Source: Bog-756 sp963737625 (lineage in GTDB: Bacteria; Actinomycetota; Acidimicrobiia; Acidimicrobiales; RAAP-2). From it: a stretch of 64,000 nt of DNA. Under the pieces are notes generated by a model. The model saw only the letters and a list, made by a program, of their open reading frames with translations, had not been told where the DNA came from and made no database searches. Positions 51,566-59,612 of this stretch are shown here, one piece after another. The position numbers were made by a program, and so were the translations under genes. The DNA is taken from assembly GCA_963737625.1 (NCBI GenBank), contig CAVTTK010000001.1, positions 186,001 through 250,000 on the forward strand, written 5' to 3'. Positions within the stretch are counted from its first letter, which is position 1; each line of letters opens with the position of its first letter.

Positions 51566-52579
51566 ATGAAAGCAGCAGTTGTCCACTCATTCGACCAACC
51601 ACTTCGGGTAGATGACGTGCCCAAACCCGATGCGGGTCCCGGCCAGGTAGTCGTGAAGATCGAGACGTGTGGGCTCTGTCACACCGACATTCATGCCGCC
51701 CACGGGGATTGGCCGATCAAGCCCAATCCTCCGTTCATTCCAGGCCACGAAGGTGTAGGTATCGTCGAGCAGGTCGGCACCGAGGTCCACGGCGTGGCGG
51801 AAGGGGACCGCGTGGCCATCCCGTGGCTCGGATATGCGTGCGGTGCCTGCGAGTACTGCGCCTCGGGTCGAGAGACACTGTGCCTCGGCCAGCAGATGAC
51901 CGGTTATACGGTCAACGGGAGTTATGCGGAGTATGCGCTGGCCAACGCATCCTACGTCGGACATGTCCCTGCGGGCGTCGACCCGCTGGACGCCGCCCCG
52001 CTGACCTGCGCCGGCGTAACGACGTACAAAGCGATCAAGGTGTCCGGTGCCCGCTCTTCGGATCTCGTCGCCATCTTCGGCATCGGCGGTCTTGGCCACC
52101 TGGCCATTCAATACGCCGAAATCGCCGGAGCCTCGGTGGCGGCGGTCGACCTGAATGACTCGAAACTCGCGCTGGCCGCCGAGCTCGGTGCTGAGCACAC
52201 CTTCAATGCCTCGGTCGAAGACCCGGCCGAGGGCATTCAGGCCCTCGGAGGTGCCGACCAGGCCATCGCCCTCGCCGTATCGCCTGTTGCCGTCGAACAG
52301 GCCTACCGGAGCCTGAAACGGGGTGGCACGCTCGTCCTGGTCGGCCTGCCGGCCGACAACTTCATCCGGCTGCCCATATTCGAGACCGTACTTCAGGGCA
52401 TCACGGTGACGGGCTCGATCGTGGGCACCAGAGTGGACCTCGCCGAGACGTTCCAGCTCCACGCCGAAGGACGGACCCGGATCGTGCGGGAAACCCGGCA
52501 CTTGGACGAGGTAAACGAATCATTCGAACAGATCGAGAAGGGTGAAGTCGACGCCCGTCTGGTGTTCGATTTCCGCTAG
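51566..52579 (+). CDS. Zinc-dependent alcohol dehydrogenase (AdhP-like)
   Basis: A 337-residue medium-chain dehydrogenase. Catalytic zinc ligands are Cys in GLCHTDIHAAHGDW, His in GHEGVGIVE, and a later Cys. Structural zinc is held by the CGACEYCASGRETLC cysteines, all four present. The nucleotide motif is IFGIGGLGHLA. AAGGAG precedes the ATG at 51566. It is third in an ALDH-DUF779-ADH operon. Confidence 0.93.
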   Translation: MKAAVVHSFDQPLRVDDVPKPDAGPGQVVVKIETCGLCHTDIHAAHGDWPIKPNPPFIPGHEGVGIVEQVGTEVHGVAEGDRVAIPWLGYACGACEYCASGRETLCLGQQMTGYTVNGSYAEYALANASYVGHVPAGVDPLDAAPLTCAGVTTYKAIKVSGARSSDLVAIFGIGGLGHLAIQYAEIAGASVAAVDLNDSKLALAAELGAEHTFNASVEDPAEGIQALGGADQAIALAVSPVAVEQAYRSLKRGGTLVLVGLPADNFIRLPIFETVLQGITVTGSIVGTRVDLAETFQLHAEGRTRIVRETRHLDEVNESFEQIEKGEVDARLVFDFR

Positions 52580-52814
52580 TGGGCTCGGAAGCACTCTCCT
52601 GGCCAACAAACGATCTTCCTGGGGTGTGACTATCGGTCGGCAACGGGGATTTACGCTTCTGGACGACTGGGATTGCACCCCGGATAGCTTCGGCGCACCT
52701 AGGCCGCCCGTGCGGTACGACGTGAGCGATTCTTCATCCGGTCCGCCGGCGGACTTCAGTAGGAGGGTGGCCGGGCAGTGTTGCCGAGGACCAGCATCCG
52801 GGGATCCAGATTGT
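52580..52814. other. Spacer without a recognisable gene before the flavodoxin gene
   Basis: Overlapping frames on both strands (52542-52862 plus, 52520-52870 minus) have no conserved pattern and are probably non-coding. The region ends at the possible DosR-like box at 52815. Confidence 0.4.
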
Positions 52815-52830
52815 GTGACCTTTGACTCTG
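52815..52830 (+). promoter_or_regulatory. Weak DosR-like box upstream of the flavodoxin gene
   Basis: GTGACCTTTGACTCTG fits the local consensus in its first twelve bases (GTGACCTTTGAC), with differences at the end. It is 53-68 bp upstream of the ATG. Confidence 0.4.
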
Positions 52831-52882
52831 GAGGCAACTGCCCAATCGCCCTTAGCTGGTAGGGGAGCACGAGGAGGTCGCT

Positions 52883-53383
52883 ATGAAAGTTCTTGTTGCC
52901 TATGGTTCAAAGCGAGGCGGTACCGCTGGAATTGCCGAGATGATCGGCGAAGAGCTTGAGTCAGCTGGCGTACGAGCAGCGGTGATGCCAGCTCGGCAAG
53001 TCAACCGCATCGATGACTTCGATGCGGTTGTCCTGGCAGGAGCGCTGTACGCCTACCGATGGCACCGTGACGCCCGCCGCTTTGTCAAGCGCTTCGGGCC
53101 AGGGCTGCGGCAGCGGCCGGTCTGGTTTGTCAGCAGCGGGCCGTTGGACGGATCCGCAGCCACCAAGGAGATTCCCCCGGTCAAGCACGTTGCCAGCGCC
53201 ATGGCCGCGACCGGCGCTCGGGGTCACCTCACCCTAGGAGGTCGCCTCGCACCTGATGCCAAAGGCTTTCCGGCCAGCGCCATGGCCAAGAAGAGTGCCG
53301 GTGACTGGCGGGATTGGGATCAGCTCCACCGGTGGGTCACCTCAATGGTGGCTGACCTGAACCATTCAGAGGTGATTCTGTGA
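52883..53383 (+). CDS. Flavodoxin-domain protein (HemG-like)
   Basis: A 166-residue flavodoxin-fold protein. The FMN phosphate loop is AYGSKRGGTAGIAE, and VVLAGALYAYRWHRDARRF and WFVSSGPLDGS resemble menaquinone-dependent protoporphyrinogen oxidase and related small flavodoxins. It may move electrons under low oxygen. GAGGAGG precedes the ATG by seven bases. A weak DosR-like box is at 52815-52830. The downstream membrane-protein gene follows at 43 bp and may be co-transcribed. Confidence 0.85.
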   Translation: MKVLVAYGSKRGGTAGIAEMIGEELESAGVRAAVMPARQVNRIDDFDAVVLAGALYAYRWHRDARRFVKRFGPGLRQRPVWFVSSGPLDGSAATKEIPPVKHVASAMAATGARGHLTLGGRLAPDAKGFPASAMAKKSAGDWRDWDQLHRWVTSMVADLNHSEVIL

Positions 53384-53425
53384 TGGATCAGGGTGATCTA
53401 GCGACGCCGGAGCCTACCGAGTGAG

Positions 53426-53926
53426 GTGAGTTCTGTGGACGTGAGCATCCGCGAAAGTACGGTGAGCCTCAGCTCGAACCGCCGACGTGGTGAGCCATCC
53501 CATCGGAACGAGGACGGCCTCAACCCACGTCAGAAGGTGCTGATTTGCTTGGAAGTGTTCGTCTCGCTGTGTGGATTGGGCGGCGGCATCTACCTTGCGA
53601 CTCATCCGCTCACCGCCATGCCTTTGCGTTATCTGGAAGGCACCTGGTTTCACACGTGGCGTTGGCCTGGACTGGCATTGCTTCTCTTCGTGGGAGTCTG
53701 TCCCGCTCTCGCTGCCGTGGCCACGCTCCTAAGACGGCGTGCCGCGGTGATTGGTCACCTGTGTGTGGGCCTTGGTTTGATTGCCTGGGTGGCTCTGGAA
53801 GCGGCTTGGATCGTCACATCGCCAGGACTCCAGGTGGTGTTCGGAACCATTGGGGGACTTATTGTTGCTCTAGCCCTCCTGGACTTGTTCCGCTCCGATC
53901 ACGCTCCCCAGCCAGCACACGAGTGA
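53426..53926 (+). CDS. Unknown four-helix membrane protein
   Basis: A 166-residue protein with a polar N-terminal 40 residues and four predicted membrane helices (VLICLEVFVSLCGLGGGIYL, WPGLALLLFVGVCPALAAVA, LCVGLGLIAWVALEAAWIV, VVFGTIGGLIVALALLDLF). I do not recognise a family. GTG 53426 and GTG 53435 are possible starts. It ends the block of probable DosR-linked genes. Function is unknown. Confidence 0.65.
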   Translation: MSSVDVSIRESTVSLSSNRRRGEPSHRNEDGLNPRQKVLICLEVFVSLCGLGGGIYLATHPLTAMPLRYLEGTWFHTWRWPGLALLLFVGVCPALAAVATLLRRRAAVIGHLCVGLGLIAWVALEAAWIVTSPGLQVVFGTIGGLIVALALLDLFRSDHAPQPAHE

Positions 53927-54085
53927 CTTCGGAGCCCTCGGGGGCGTAGGTCTTGAACTCATGCGGGCGCCTGGACGGAGGGGGAACGCGACGGTGACTC
54001 CCGCTCGGCTCAGACGATCTCCATACGCCAGGTCCTCATCCCGGAAGATGACAAGCTGACCGACTTCAGATGTTGCTGGCCGATG

Positions 54086-54185
54086 TCATGGATTGTCGGT
54101 ATTGACCGGAATTGGCCGTCGATCGGACTGATGTTCCCGACGTTGATCACACCTCACGTGCGTTGGCCGGGAGTTGCAGTCACGG
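54086..54185 (+). repeat. Partial copy (D) of dispersed intergenic repeat
   Basis: Carries TCGGTATTGACCGGAATTGG, then a variable middle and GGGAGTTGCAGTCACG, matching the right half of the copies at 59.6 and 62.6 kb. The left half with CCTTGGGATTAAAAGT is absent. It overlaps the 3' end of the TetR gene that terminates at 54180. Confidence 0.6.
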
Positions 54186-54872
54186 TGCATTGACGGGGCC
54201 GGCAACTCGGTCGGCGCGGACGGCCCGTCGTCTGGAAGTCGACAGCGAGCGAGCGGTGGCGAGGGCGTTGTCGCCGAGGCCGATCGACATCCTGGTGAGG
54301 ATTTCGCTGTACGAACGCACCGGATCGCGGCCGACCGCACCGAAGAACCCGGTGTGCTCGAGGGTGGTGTGGCCGTGTACACCGGACCAGACAGCTTCGC
54401 CTGCGGTGGTGACGTCGTCGACCTCCCATCGGCCTGCGTTGACGCAGGCGTGGATGCGACGGAGGAGCGACACGAAGGTGGATCTAGCTGCCTCGAGGTC
54501 GGCGGGATGACCGGTCCTGAACTCGGCCAGGCCAGGTCCGAACATCACCGCATAGAGATGGGGTTCGCGCAGGGCGAAACGGCGGTAGTTCCAGAGGTAG
54601 GTCATCCAGTCGGCGACGGCGTCGTCGGTGACTGCCCCACGGTCCAGCTCGGTTCCGAAACCGACGAAGCCGCGGCGCATTACCTGTCGGGAAACCTCGT
54701 CCATCCCGCCGAAGTGGGTATAGACGACCATCGTCGAGGTGCCCAGTTCGCGGGCCAAGCGTCGCGCCGACACGGTGCCCTCAGTGGCCAGCAGCCGCGC
54801 CGCGGTGTCGACAATCTTTTGGCGCAGATGGGGGTCGGCAGACCGGGGCGGCACGATCGGCAGCCTATCCAC
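54180..54872 (-). CDS. TetR-family regulator (WHG-type)
   Basis: A 230-residue TetR protein: HTH with LRQKIVDTAARLLATEG and LGTSTMVVYTHFGGMDEVSR, and a C-terminal WHG domain (GEAVWSGVHGHTTLE). GTG start at 54872. It is divergent from a SnoaL-like gene across a gap with two AT-rich inverted repeats. Its 3' end overlaps a partial dispersed repeat, so the last residues may be derived from that element. The ligand is unknown. Confidence 0.87.
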   Translation of the reverse strand: MDRLPIVPPRSADPHLRQKIVDTAARLLATEGTVSARRLARELGTSTMVVYTHFGGMDEVSRQVMRRGFVGFGTELDRGAVTDDAVADWMTYLWNYRRFALREPHLYAVMFGPGLAEFRTGHPADLEAARSTFVSLLRRIHACVNAGRWEVDDVTTAGEAVWSGVHGHTTLEHTGFFGAVGRDPVRSYSEILTRMSIGLGDNALATARSLSTSRRRAVRADRVAGPVNAP

Positions 54873-54902
54873 AACACCGTCATTGACTTCGCTTAATCAC
54901 AA

Positions 54903-54939
54903 TGTTATGTATAACAGTGTCATTCAAACGACCGGTTTG
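54903..54939. promoter_or_regulatory. Divergent promoter with two inverted repeats
   Basis: TGTTATGTATAACA (54903-54916) is a near-perfect palindrome and CAAACGACCGGTTTG (54925-54939) has inverted CAAAC/GTTTG ends. Both lie between the TetR and SnoaL-like genes. The first is much richer in A+T than its surroundings and may double as a -10 element. Confidence 0.55.
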
Positions 54940-54970
54940 ACCGCTCCTACCGACAGGAAGAGGACACCTG

Positions 54971-55357
54971 ATGGCCACCAACAAGGAAATCGTCGAAAAC
55001 GCCTATGCGAGTTTCGCCGCCGGCGACGTTCCCGCCGCCCTCGGTGCCATGGCCGACAACATCCATTGGACCGAGGCCGACGGATTCCCGCTCGCCGGTA
55101 CGTACGTCGGCCCTCAGGCGGTGCTTGAAGGGGTGTTCATGCGGCTCGGGGAAATCGGCGATGACTTCGCGGTGATGCCTGAGCAGTTCGTCGCCGACGG
55201 TGACACCGTCGTGGCGCTCGGGAGCTATGGGTGGAAGCACAAGAGCACCGGGGAGCCGGCCGTTGTGAAGATGGTCCACGTGTGGACGATGGATGGTGGT
55301 AAGGCGGTTGCCTTCCAGCAGCATGTCGACACCCTCAGGGTGCGCGAACTCAGCTGA
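54971..55357 (+). CDS. SnoaL-like/NTF2-fold protein
   Basis: A 128-residue NTF2-fold protein: NKEIVENAYASFAAGDVPAA, MADNIHWTEADGFPLAGTYV and a C-terminal sheet with KMVHVWTMDGGKAVAFQQHV. It belongs to the SnoaL group of ketosteroid-isomerase-like proteins, which bind small hydrophobic molecules. AGGAAGAGGA lies before the ATG. The divergent TetR probably controls it. Confidence 0.86.
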   Translation: MATNKEIVENAYASFAAGDVPAALGAMADNIHWTEADGFPLAGTYVGPQAVLEGVFMRLGEIGDDFAVMPEQFVADGDTVVALGSYGWKHKSTGEPAVVKMVHVWTMDGGKAVAFQQHVDTLRVRELS

Positions 55358-55544
55358 CCACCACCCGTCCTGGACGCCCACTGATCGGCATGTCCTCGGC
55401 CGGTATTGCGTGGATGGCCATGGGACGCAACCGCCCCAGAACGGTTCCGGGAAGTGGGATGCCTCGGTTCGGGAGGTCCCACCTCAGCATCTCCTCGGCA
55501 TTCGCAGACGGCGAAACCCCTTGATTCCCTCTTCTTCCGGCTGG

Positions 55545-55675
55545 CCAGACAACCTGTCCGCCTACGACGCCTCATACGTGGCGCTGGCCGAACTCCTGGA
55601 CTGCAACCTCCTAACAGCGAATGCTCGCCTGAGCCGGGCACCCGGCCCCCGCTGCGCGATCACCATCGTGCCCCG
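55545..55675 (+). pseudogene. C-terminal fragment of a VapC/PIN toxin
   Basis: One plus-strand frame reads NLSAYDASYVALAELLDCNL, then LTANARLSRAPGPRC, the usual end of VapC PIN nucleases with the conserved DA and LLTAN/D acidic positions. The frame upstream does not give a PIN N-terminus, and no antitoxin is nearby. It is therefore a toxin remnant in a 365-bp gap. Confidence 0.6.
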
Positions 55676-55720
55676 ATGGTCGGATTGTCTTGCCGGGAGT
55701 TGGTGTCACGACATGGCGGT
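55656..55720 (+). repeat. Short possible copy (F) of dispersed intergenic repeat
   Basis: GCCGGGAGTTGGTGTCACGAC at 55688 resembles the GGGAGTTGTAGTCACG end of the repeat. Only about 25 bp match, so it may be chance or an old fragment. Confidence 0.35.
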
Positions 55721-55722
55721 CC

Positions 55723-56982
55723 CTAGGCTCCCGACGTTGATGGTTTGATGGAGACAGGGGTTCCCCGCGGCTGAAACGTGTGCGTGGTCCCGGTGCTGAA
55801 GCGGGTGAGAAGAACGTCGTCGCTCAGGGGGGCCGGGGCGCCGTCCCGAACGATCTCGACGACAAGGGTTCCGCCGTCCGACACGGCCTCGAAGTGAAAA
55901 TGGGGGTCGATCTCCCAGACCATCGCATCGAGAGGCGCCAGGTGATCACCGTCGAGCAGTGAGGGCCACGCTCCATCGGTCATGGCCGCGGTGTCCTGGT
56001 TCAGGTGAAGAGTGAGGCGGTTGCCGTCGAGGTCTACGTCACAGCGGACGTACTCGTACGGCTGGAACGCCGGATGCAGCGCCAGCATTCGAGCAGCGCC
56101 GCTCAGAGTCGGAGGAAGTTCGAGCGCGTCCCGGAGACGGGCCGCCACCACCCCCGCTACCCCCGCGAACTGGCGCCGCCCGAACTCGGCGGTCGCATCA
56201 GGGCCGTCAGCCCGTCTGCCGGTGGCCGCGAGAAAGGACAAGACCAACAGGTGACCCTGCAGGCAGACCTCGCCGATGATCCGCCGGAGGGCCGATGCGG
56301 ACCATTCCGAGAACTGCAGGTCGGCGACGAGCGGCCCGCCGTAGTCATGTCGCCCGGGCTCGCTTCTATCAATGGATGCCAGTTCGAGCGTGGCCGCTCG
56401 TGTCGCCGCCATGGCCTCCGCCTCTGCCGGCACAGGGAGCTCTGGGTTGGTGTCAGCGATGATCACGGTCCAGTGGCATGCCGGTGAACGGCCGGCGGGT
56501 ACTCGCGGTGGGCGGTGAATCGGGCGGACCTGGGCCCTGGGATTGGTGGCGATGGCGGTGGCGTCGAAGGTCGGATCCTCGATGTCGTGGCACATGGCGA
56601 CCACGAAATCCGATCCCATCGGTTCGACGTCCATGAGGGCACCGCAGTGGTCCAACCAGAACTCGCCATGGTCGTGATCGGTGATCAGGTAGCGGAAGTC
56701 CATGAACTGAGGCGGTGCCCCGATCTCGAGCTGCATGCCCTTGAAGATCGTTTCGACCGAGTCACCCTCGAACCCCAGAGCCCGCTGCATCCGCTTGGTG
56801 TAGACGGGACTGGCGCCCATCCACTCTTCGATGGCGATGTCGCGCATCACTGCCATCCCAAATGCTCCGGTCAGGTGAGGCATGCCCGCCCGATCGATCA
56901 GATGGCCAGCAAGCAGATATTCAGGAGCCAAGAGCGCCAACTCCCCCTGGCTCAATGAAGTAAGGCCTCTTACGAGCGTCAC
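55723..56982 (-). CDS. Conserved hypothetical protein of unknown fold
   Basis: A 419-residue soluble protein without signal or clear membrane segment. Recognisable blocks are APPQFMDFRYLITDHDHGEF, WLDHCGALMDVEPMGSDF and AMCHDIEDPTFDATAIATNP, rich in His, Asp and Cys. A C-terminal half contains DPHFHFEAVSDGGTLVVEIV. I do not recognise a family. The His/Asp-rich block could bind metal. The next gene on the same strand is over 1.5 kb away in the transcription direction, so it is probably monocistronic. Confidence 0.72.
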   Translation of the reverse strand: MTLVRGLTSLSQGELALLAPEYLLAGHLIDRAGMPHLTGAFGMAVMRDIAIEEWMGASPVYTKRMQRALGFEGDSVETIFKGMQLEIGAPPQFMDFRYLITDHDHGEFWLDHCGALMDVEPMGSDFVVAMCHDIEDPTFDATAIATNPRAQVRPIHRPPRVPAGRSPACHWTVIIADTNPELPVPAEAEAMAATRAATLELASIDRSEPGRHDYGGPLVADLQFSEWSASALRRIIGEVCLQGHLLVLSFLAATGRRADGPDATAEFGRRQFAGVAGVVAARLRDALELPPTLSGAARMLALHPAFQPYEYVRCDVDLDGNRLTLHLNQDTAAMTDGAWPSLLDGDHLAPLDAMVWEIDPHFHFEAVSDGGTLVVEIVRDGAPAPLSDDVLLTRFSTGTTHTFQPRGTPVSIKPSTSGA

Positions 56983-57037
56983 AGCTCCTCCGGTTCCTTC
57001 GAGTTGTTCGGTAGGAGTTGGACTCCTCGACCGGTGA

Positions 57038-57128
57038 TGAGTGGTACATCGAGAAATGGGACGTTCCCAGCACCGATCAGGCGTCGCGTTCGTTGGCCGG
57101 CAGTTGGAGTCACGTTGTAGTCACGAGG
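57038..57128 (+). repeat. Partial copy (E) of dispersed intergenic repeat
   Basis: It includes GCGTTCGTTGGCCGGCAGTT followed by GGAGTCACGTTGTAGTCACG, the double GTAGTCACG end shared with other copies. It resembles copy D over its right half. Located between the unknown 419-residue protein and the broken PIN toxin. Confidence 0.6.
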
Positions 57129-57178
57129 CTCTTCATGCGGACGCCTTCCCGTTCGGATCCACCGGGGACAAGTCCCAA

Positions 57179-57599
57179 TCAGGTGAGAATCTGGACGGAC
57201 CTTGCCTCACGCCGGAGCGATTCCTCGAGGCGAGGTGATGGGGCGGAAAGATAGACGTCAGCGGACAAGTGGACCGCTGCGGCCAGAACCTCAATTCCCA
57301 GGATATTGAGGTCATGCCGGGCGCGGAGCTGGCTGATCACCGGTGCGAGCTCGCGAAGACTGACGAGGCCAATTTCTTCGGGTAGCTCGAGTAGCGATCG
57401 CACTACCCGAGCATGGAGTTCGCGAGGCAGCGAGGCGAACGGAGTCGGAAAGAACACCCATGACTACGCTCGATCCGAGGACTGCTTGGCACAGTCGGAC
57501 ATAGAAGTACCCGGTCGTGTAGATCGATGCACCATGGCGAGGTGACGGGTCTCCCTGCAGCACCGACCCGAGTAACTGGTCGTCGACGAGATCGATCAC
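57179..57599 (-). pseudogene. PIN-like toxin gene broken by a frameshift
   Basis: The first frame from ATG 57599 gives MIDLVDDQLLGSVLQGDPSP and YTTGYFYVRLCQAVLGSSVV. The sequence then leaves frame near 57440-57446. The next frame carries FASLPRELHARVVRSLLELP, then ELAPVISQLRARHDLNILGI and ADVYLSAPSPRLEESLRR, ending at 57179. Together they resemble a complete actinobacterial PIN-like toxin of about 140 residues. One base too many around GACTCCG explains the break. Its start overlaps the antitoxin stop by 4 bp, the usual toxin-antitoxin arrangement. Confidence 0.62.
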
Positions 57600-57841
57600 T
57601 CGTTGGCGAGGTCGGGGTACCCGTGACCATCTCGCGCGAGGGCCCAGTCGTCATCCGCAAGGGCCTCGAAGAGTCGGTGCCTGAGGTTGTCGACCCCACC
57701 CGGGATGAGTATGACCGCGTCACCCACGTCGAGGTAGCCGACTTCGCCACCGCCATCGAGACCCCATCTGTGCCTCGCTTCGGCCGGCAGGCTCATCTGG
57801 CCTCGCTGCGATACGCGGACATCGCCTGTATGCGTCATGGG
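57596..57841 (-). CDS. AbrB/MazE-type antitoxin
   Basis: An 81-residue protein with a swapped-hairpin AbrB N-terminus: GDVRVSQRGQMSLPAEARHR followed by WGLDGGGEVGYLDVGDAVIL. The C-terminal DDDWALARDGHGYPDLANE is acidic and would contact the toxin. The ATG at 57841 is preferred over the longer frame. It overlaps the downstream PIN-like toxin by 4 bp. Because that toxin is broken, this may be an orphan antitoxin. Confidence 0.78.
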   Translation of the reverse strand, partial: PMTHTGDVRVSQRGQMSLPAEARHRWGLDGGGEVGYLDVGDAVILIPGGVDNLRHRLFEALADDDWALARDGHGYPDLANE

Positions 57842-57950
57842 CTCAGCATACAAGGCGTTCTTCCATGCTGCCTTGTGGTCGCTGGAGGCCGGTATCGGAA
57901 CCACTCGAGGAGTTCGAACCGGAACTCGCAGACCGAGTTCATGAGGTGGC

Positions 57951-58189
57951 TCCGAGTCGTAGTCACGATAAAGTCAAGAGGATCTCCGGCGGCCCAAAAA
58001 CACGCTCTGAACTGGTGGGATAGTGGGACGTGCGAGTCTCGATCTCGCCACCTTGGGGCTAAAAGTGAGAGCCCGACGATTTCAGGACTCGTTGTGGTTC
58101 ACCGATGGTAGTCATCGCCTGGGCATCGTTTTCCGGTGCGGATGCTTCGCGCACTTTGACCGGGAGTTGTGGTCAGGATGTAGTCACGG
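57951..58189 (+). repeat. Full copy (A) of dispersed intergenic repeat
   Basis: In order it has CGTAGTCACGATAAAGTCAA, then ACGCTCTGAACTGG, GTGCGAGTCTCGATCTCGCC, ACCTTGGGGCTAAAAGT, an AGAGCCC hairpin-like segment, CGGGAGTTGTGGTCA and GTAGTCACGG. It is about 240 bp. It is in the gap between the antitoxin gene and the Fic gene, with no coding frame. Confidence 0.7.
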
Positions 58190-58238
58190 TGAACCGATCC
58201 ACAGCGCGCACCAGGTCCAGGTGCCTTCGACTGTCTGG

Positions 58239-59387
58239 TCAAAGCAGCCCCCAATTGGTGACGATGTCGATGAGCTCGGATGCCACCCAATAGAGACGGG
58301 GGCGCCCAGGTCCGGCCGGCGCGCTGTCGTAGTGCTGAAGGATGTCTCGCTCAGCCAGTGTGGCGAGGGCTGCTCGAGCGGCGCGTTCGGACACCGAAAA
58401 GCGCTCCGCGACCAGATCCGAGGAAATAACGGGGTGTTCGACGAGGACGGGGAGTACCTGTCTGGCCGTGGCATCTGCCCGCAGGTCATGGGTGCGCAAC
58501 TGCCACTGCTCCAGCAGCTGTTCGGAGCGCACCATCAACCCCTCGGCCGCCTCGCTCGAATACTGAAGCTCGGCTGCGAGCCACTCCACCCAGGGGTCGA
58601 GTTCGCTGAAGCGGAACCTGGTTAGGCCAGCCAAGTATCCGCCGGGGTCCCGGGCGATGAAGACGCTGACCGGCGGCGGGACGGTGATGCCGGTGCGATG
58701 GGCGAGAATCCAGCCGATCAGAATCCGGCCGATCCGGCCGTTCCCGTCCCCGTAGGGGTGGATGGTCTCGAACTGGGCATGTGCGACCGCAGCCTGGGTG
58801 ACCGGGTCGACCCACTCTGCATTTACGAAGGCAACGAGATCGACCATGAGATCCGCGACCCGGTCGGGCGGAGGAGGGACAAAGGAGGCGGTGCGCGGTG
58901 AGGTGCCACCGATCCACGACTGGGCAGTGCGAAAGGCGCCAACCATCTCCTCGGGCAGGCGACCCGACGGTCCCATCAAGAGTCGGTGCCACTCATGGAT
59001 GGCTTCCATAGTGAGATTGCGCCCCGACCCGTCCAGGGCGTAGCGCACGGCTGTCAAGTTGTCCGCCACCCAGACGGCGGTGGCGTTAGAGGTTTCGCCC
59101 ACCTCGGCCGCAGCGACGTCGGCTAGAGGGGTGCGCAGTCCCTCGATGTACGAGGACGCCACGCCCTCTGCCCGGAGCAGCAACAAGGCGAGCGGTTCGA
59201 AGCGAGCAGAAGCGCCGCCACTTGCTCGCACAGCTGCGATGGCCTGTTCGGTGCGTCGGGCCGTGCGGACACTGACTTCGAAGTCCTGGCCGGCGAGGAG
59301 CTCTGGGACCCAGGCGCGGGCCGGGGCGCCGTTCCACGCTACGGTCACTTCGTGGCCCCGCTCGCCACCTTCCGAAAAGGGTTCCAT
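58239..59387 (-). CDS. Fic/DOC-family AMP-transferase with winged-helix C-terminus (class II)
   Basis: A 382-residue protein. The Fic active site HPYGDGNGRIGR is intact at 210-221. An N-terminal inhibitory helix motif S-xxx-E-G is at 78-83 (ASSYIEG), which makes it a class II, self-inhibited Fic. The C-terminal region (about 305-382) is a winged-helix DNA-binding domain. The gene starts at ATG 59387, and a 10-bp inverted repeat covers the start codon and the bases upstream. The protein therefore probably represses itself. AMPylation of a host target is the family activity; the target is unknown. Confidence 0.9.
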   Translation of the reverse strand: MEPFSEGGERGHEVTVAWNGAPARAWVPELLAGQDFEVSVRTARRTEQAIAAVRASGGASARFEPLALLLLRAEGVASSYIEGLRTPLADVAAAEVGETSNATAVWVADNLTAVRYALDGSGRNLTMEAIHEWHRLLMGPSGRLPEEMVGAFRTAQSWIGGTSPRTASFVPPPPDRVADLMVDLVAFVNAEWVDPVTQAAVAHAQFETIHPYGDGNGRIGRILIGWILAHRTGITVPPPVSVFIARDPGGYLAGLTRFRFSELDPWVEWLAAELQYSSEAAEGLMVRSEQLLEQWQLRTHDLRADATARQVLPVLVEHPVISSDLVAERFSVSERAARAALATLAERDILQHYDSAPAGPGRPRLYWVASELIDIVTNWGLL

Positions 59388-59418
59388 TACGGAAGATTAT
59401 CAGCTATGTCTTCCGTAA
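59387..59418. promoter_or_regulatory. 10-bp inverted repeat operator at the Fic start codon
   Basis: TTACGGAAGA (59387-59396) and TCTTCCGTAA (59409-59418) are perfect inverted arms with a 12-bp spacer. The first arm begins on the fic start codon. The Fic protein has a winged-helix domain and could bind here to limit its own expression. Confidence 0.7.
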
Positions 59419-59612
59419 TAAACTGAATAAAGGAAGGCTGCCCGGAGCATGATTCTGGATGGAACTTCTTCGGGCCGACAGAGGGTGCCCGGTAGAGGTG
59501 TCGTCACGTCTGAGCTCGGGTGACGCACGCGGGAACAAGGGGACTTCAGCCGATGAAGTTGGCGCTTGGTGGTGGGGAGCCATATTCGTCGAACCGGTGG
59601 GCCGGCGAACCA

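Noticed and set aside
52520..52870. Overlapping frames on both strands between ADH and flavodoxin
   Set aside because: No conserved pattern, no good ribosome site, and they overlap the promoter region.
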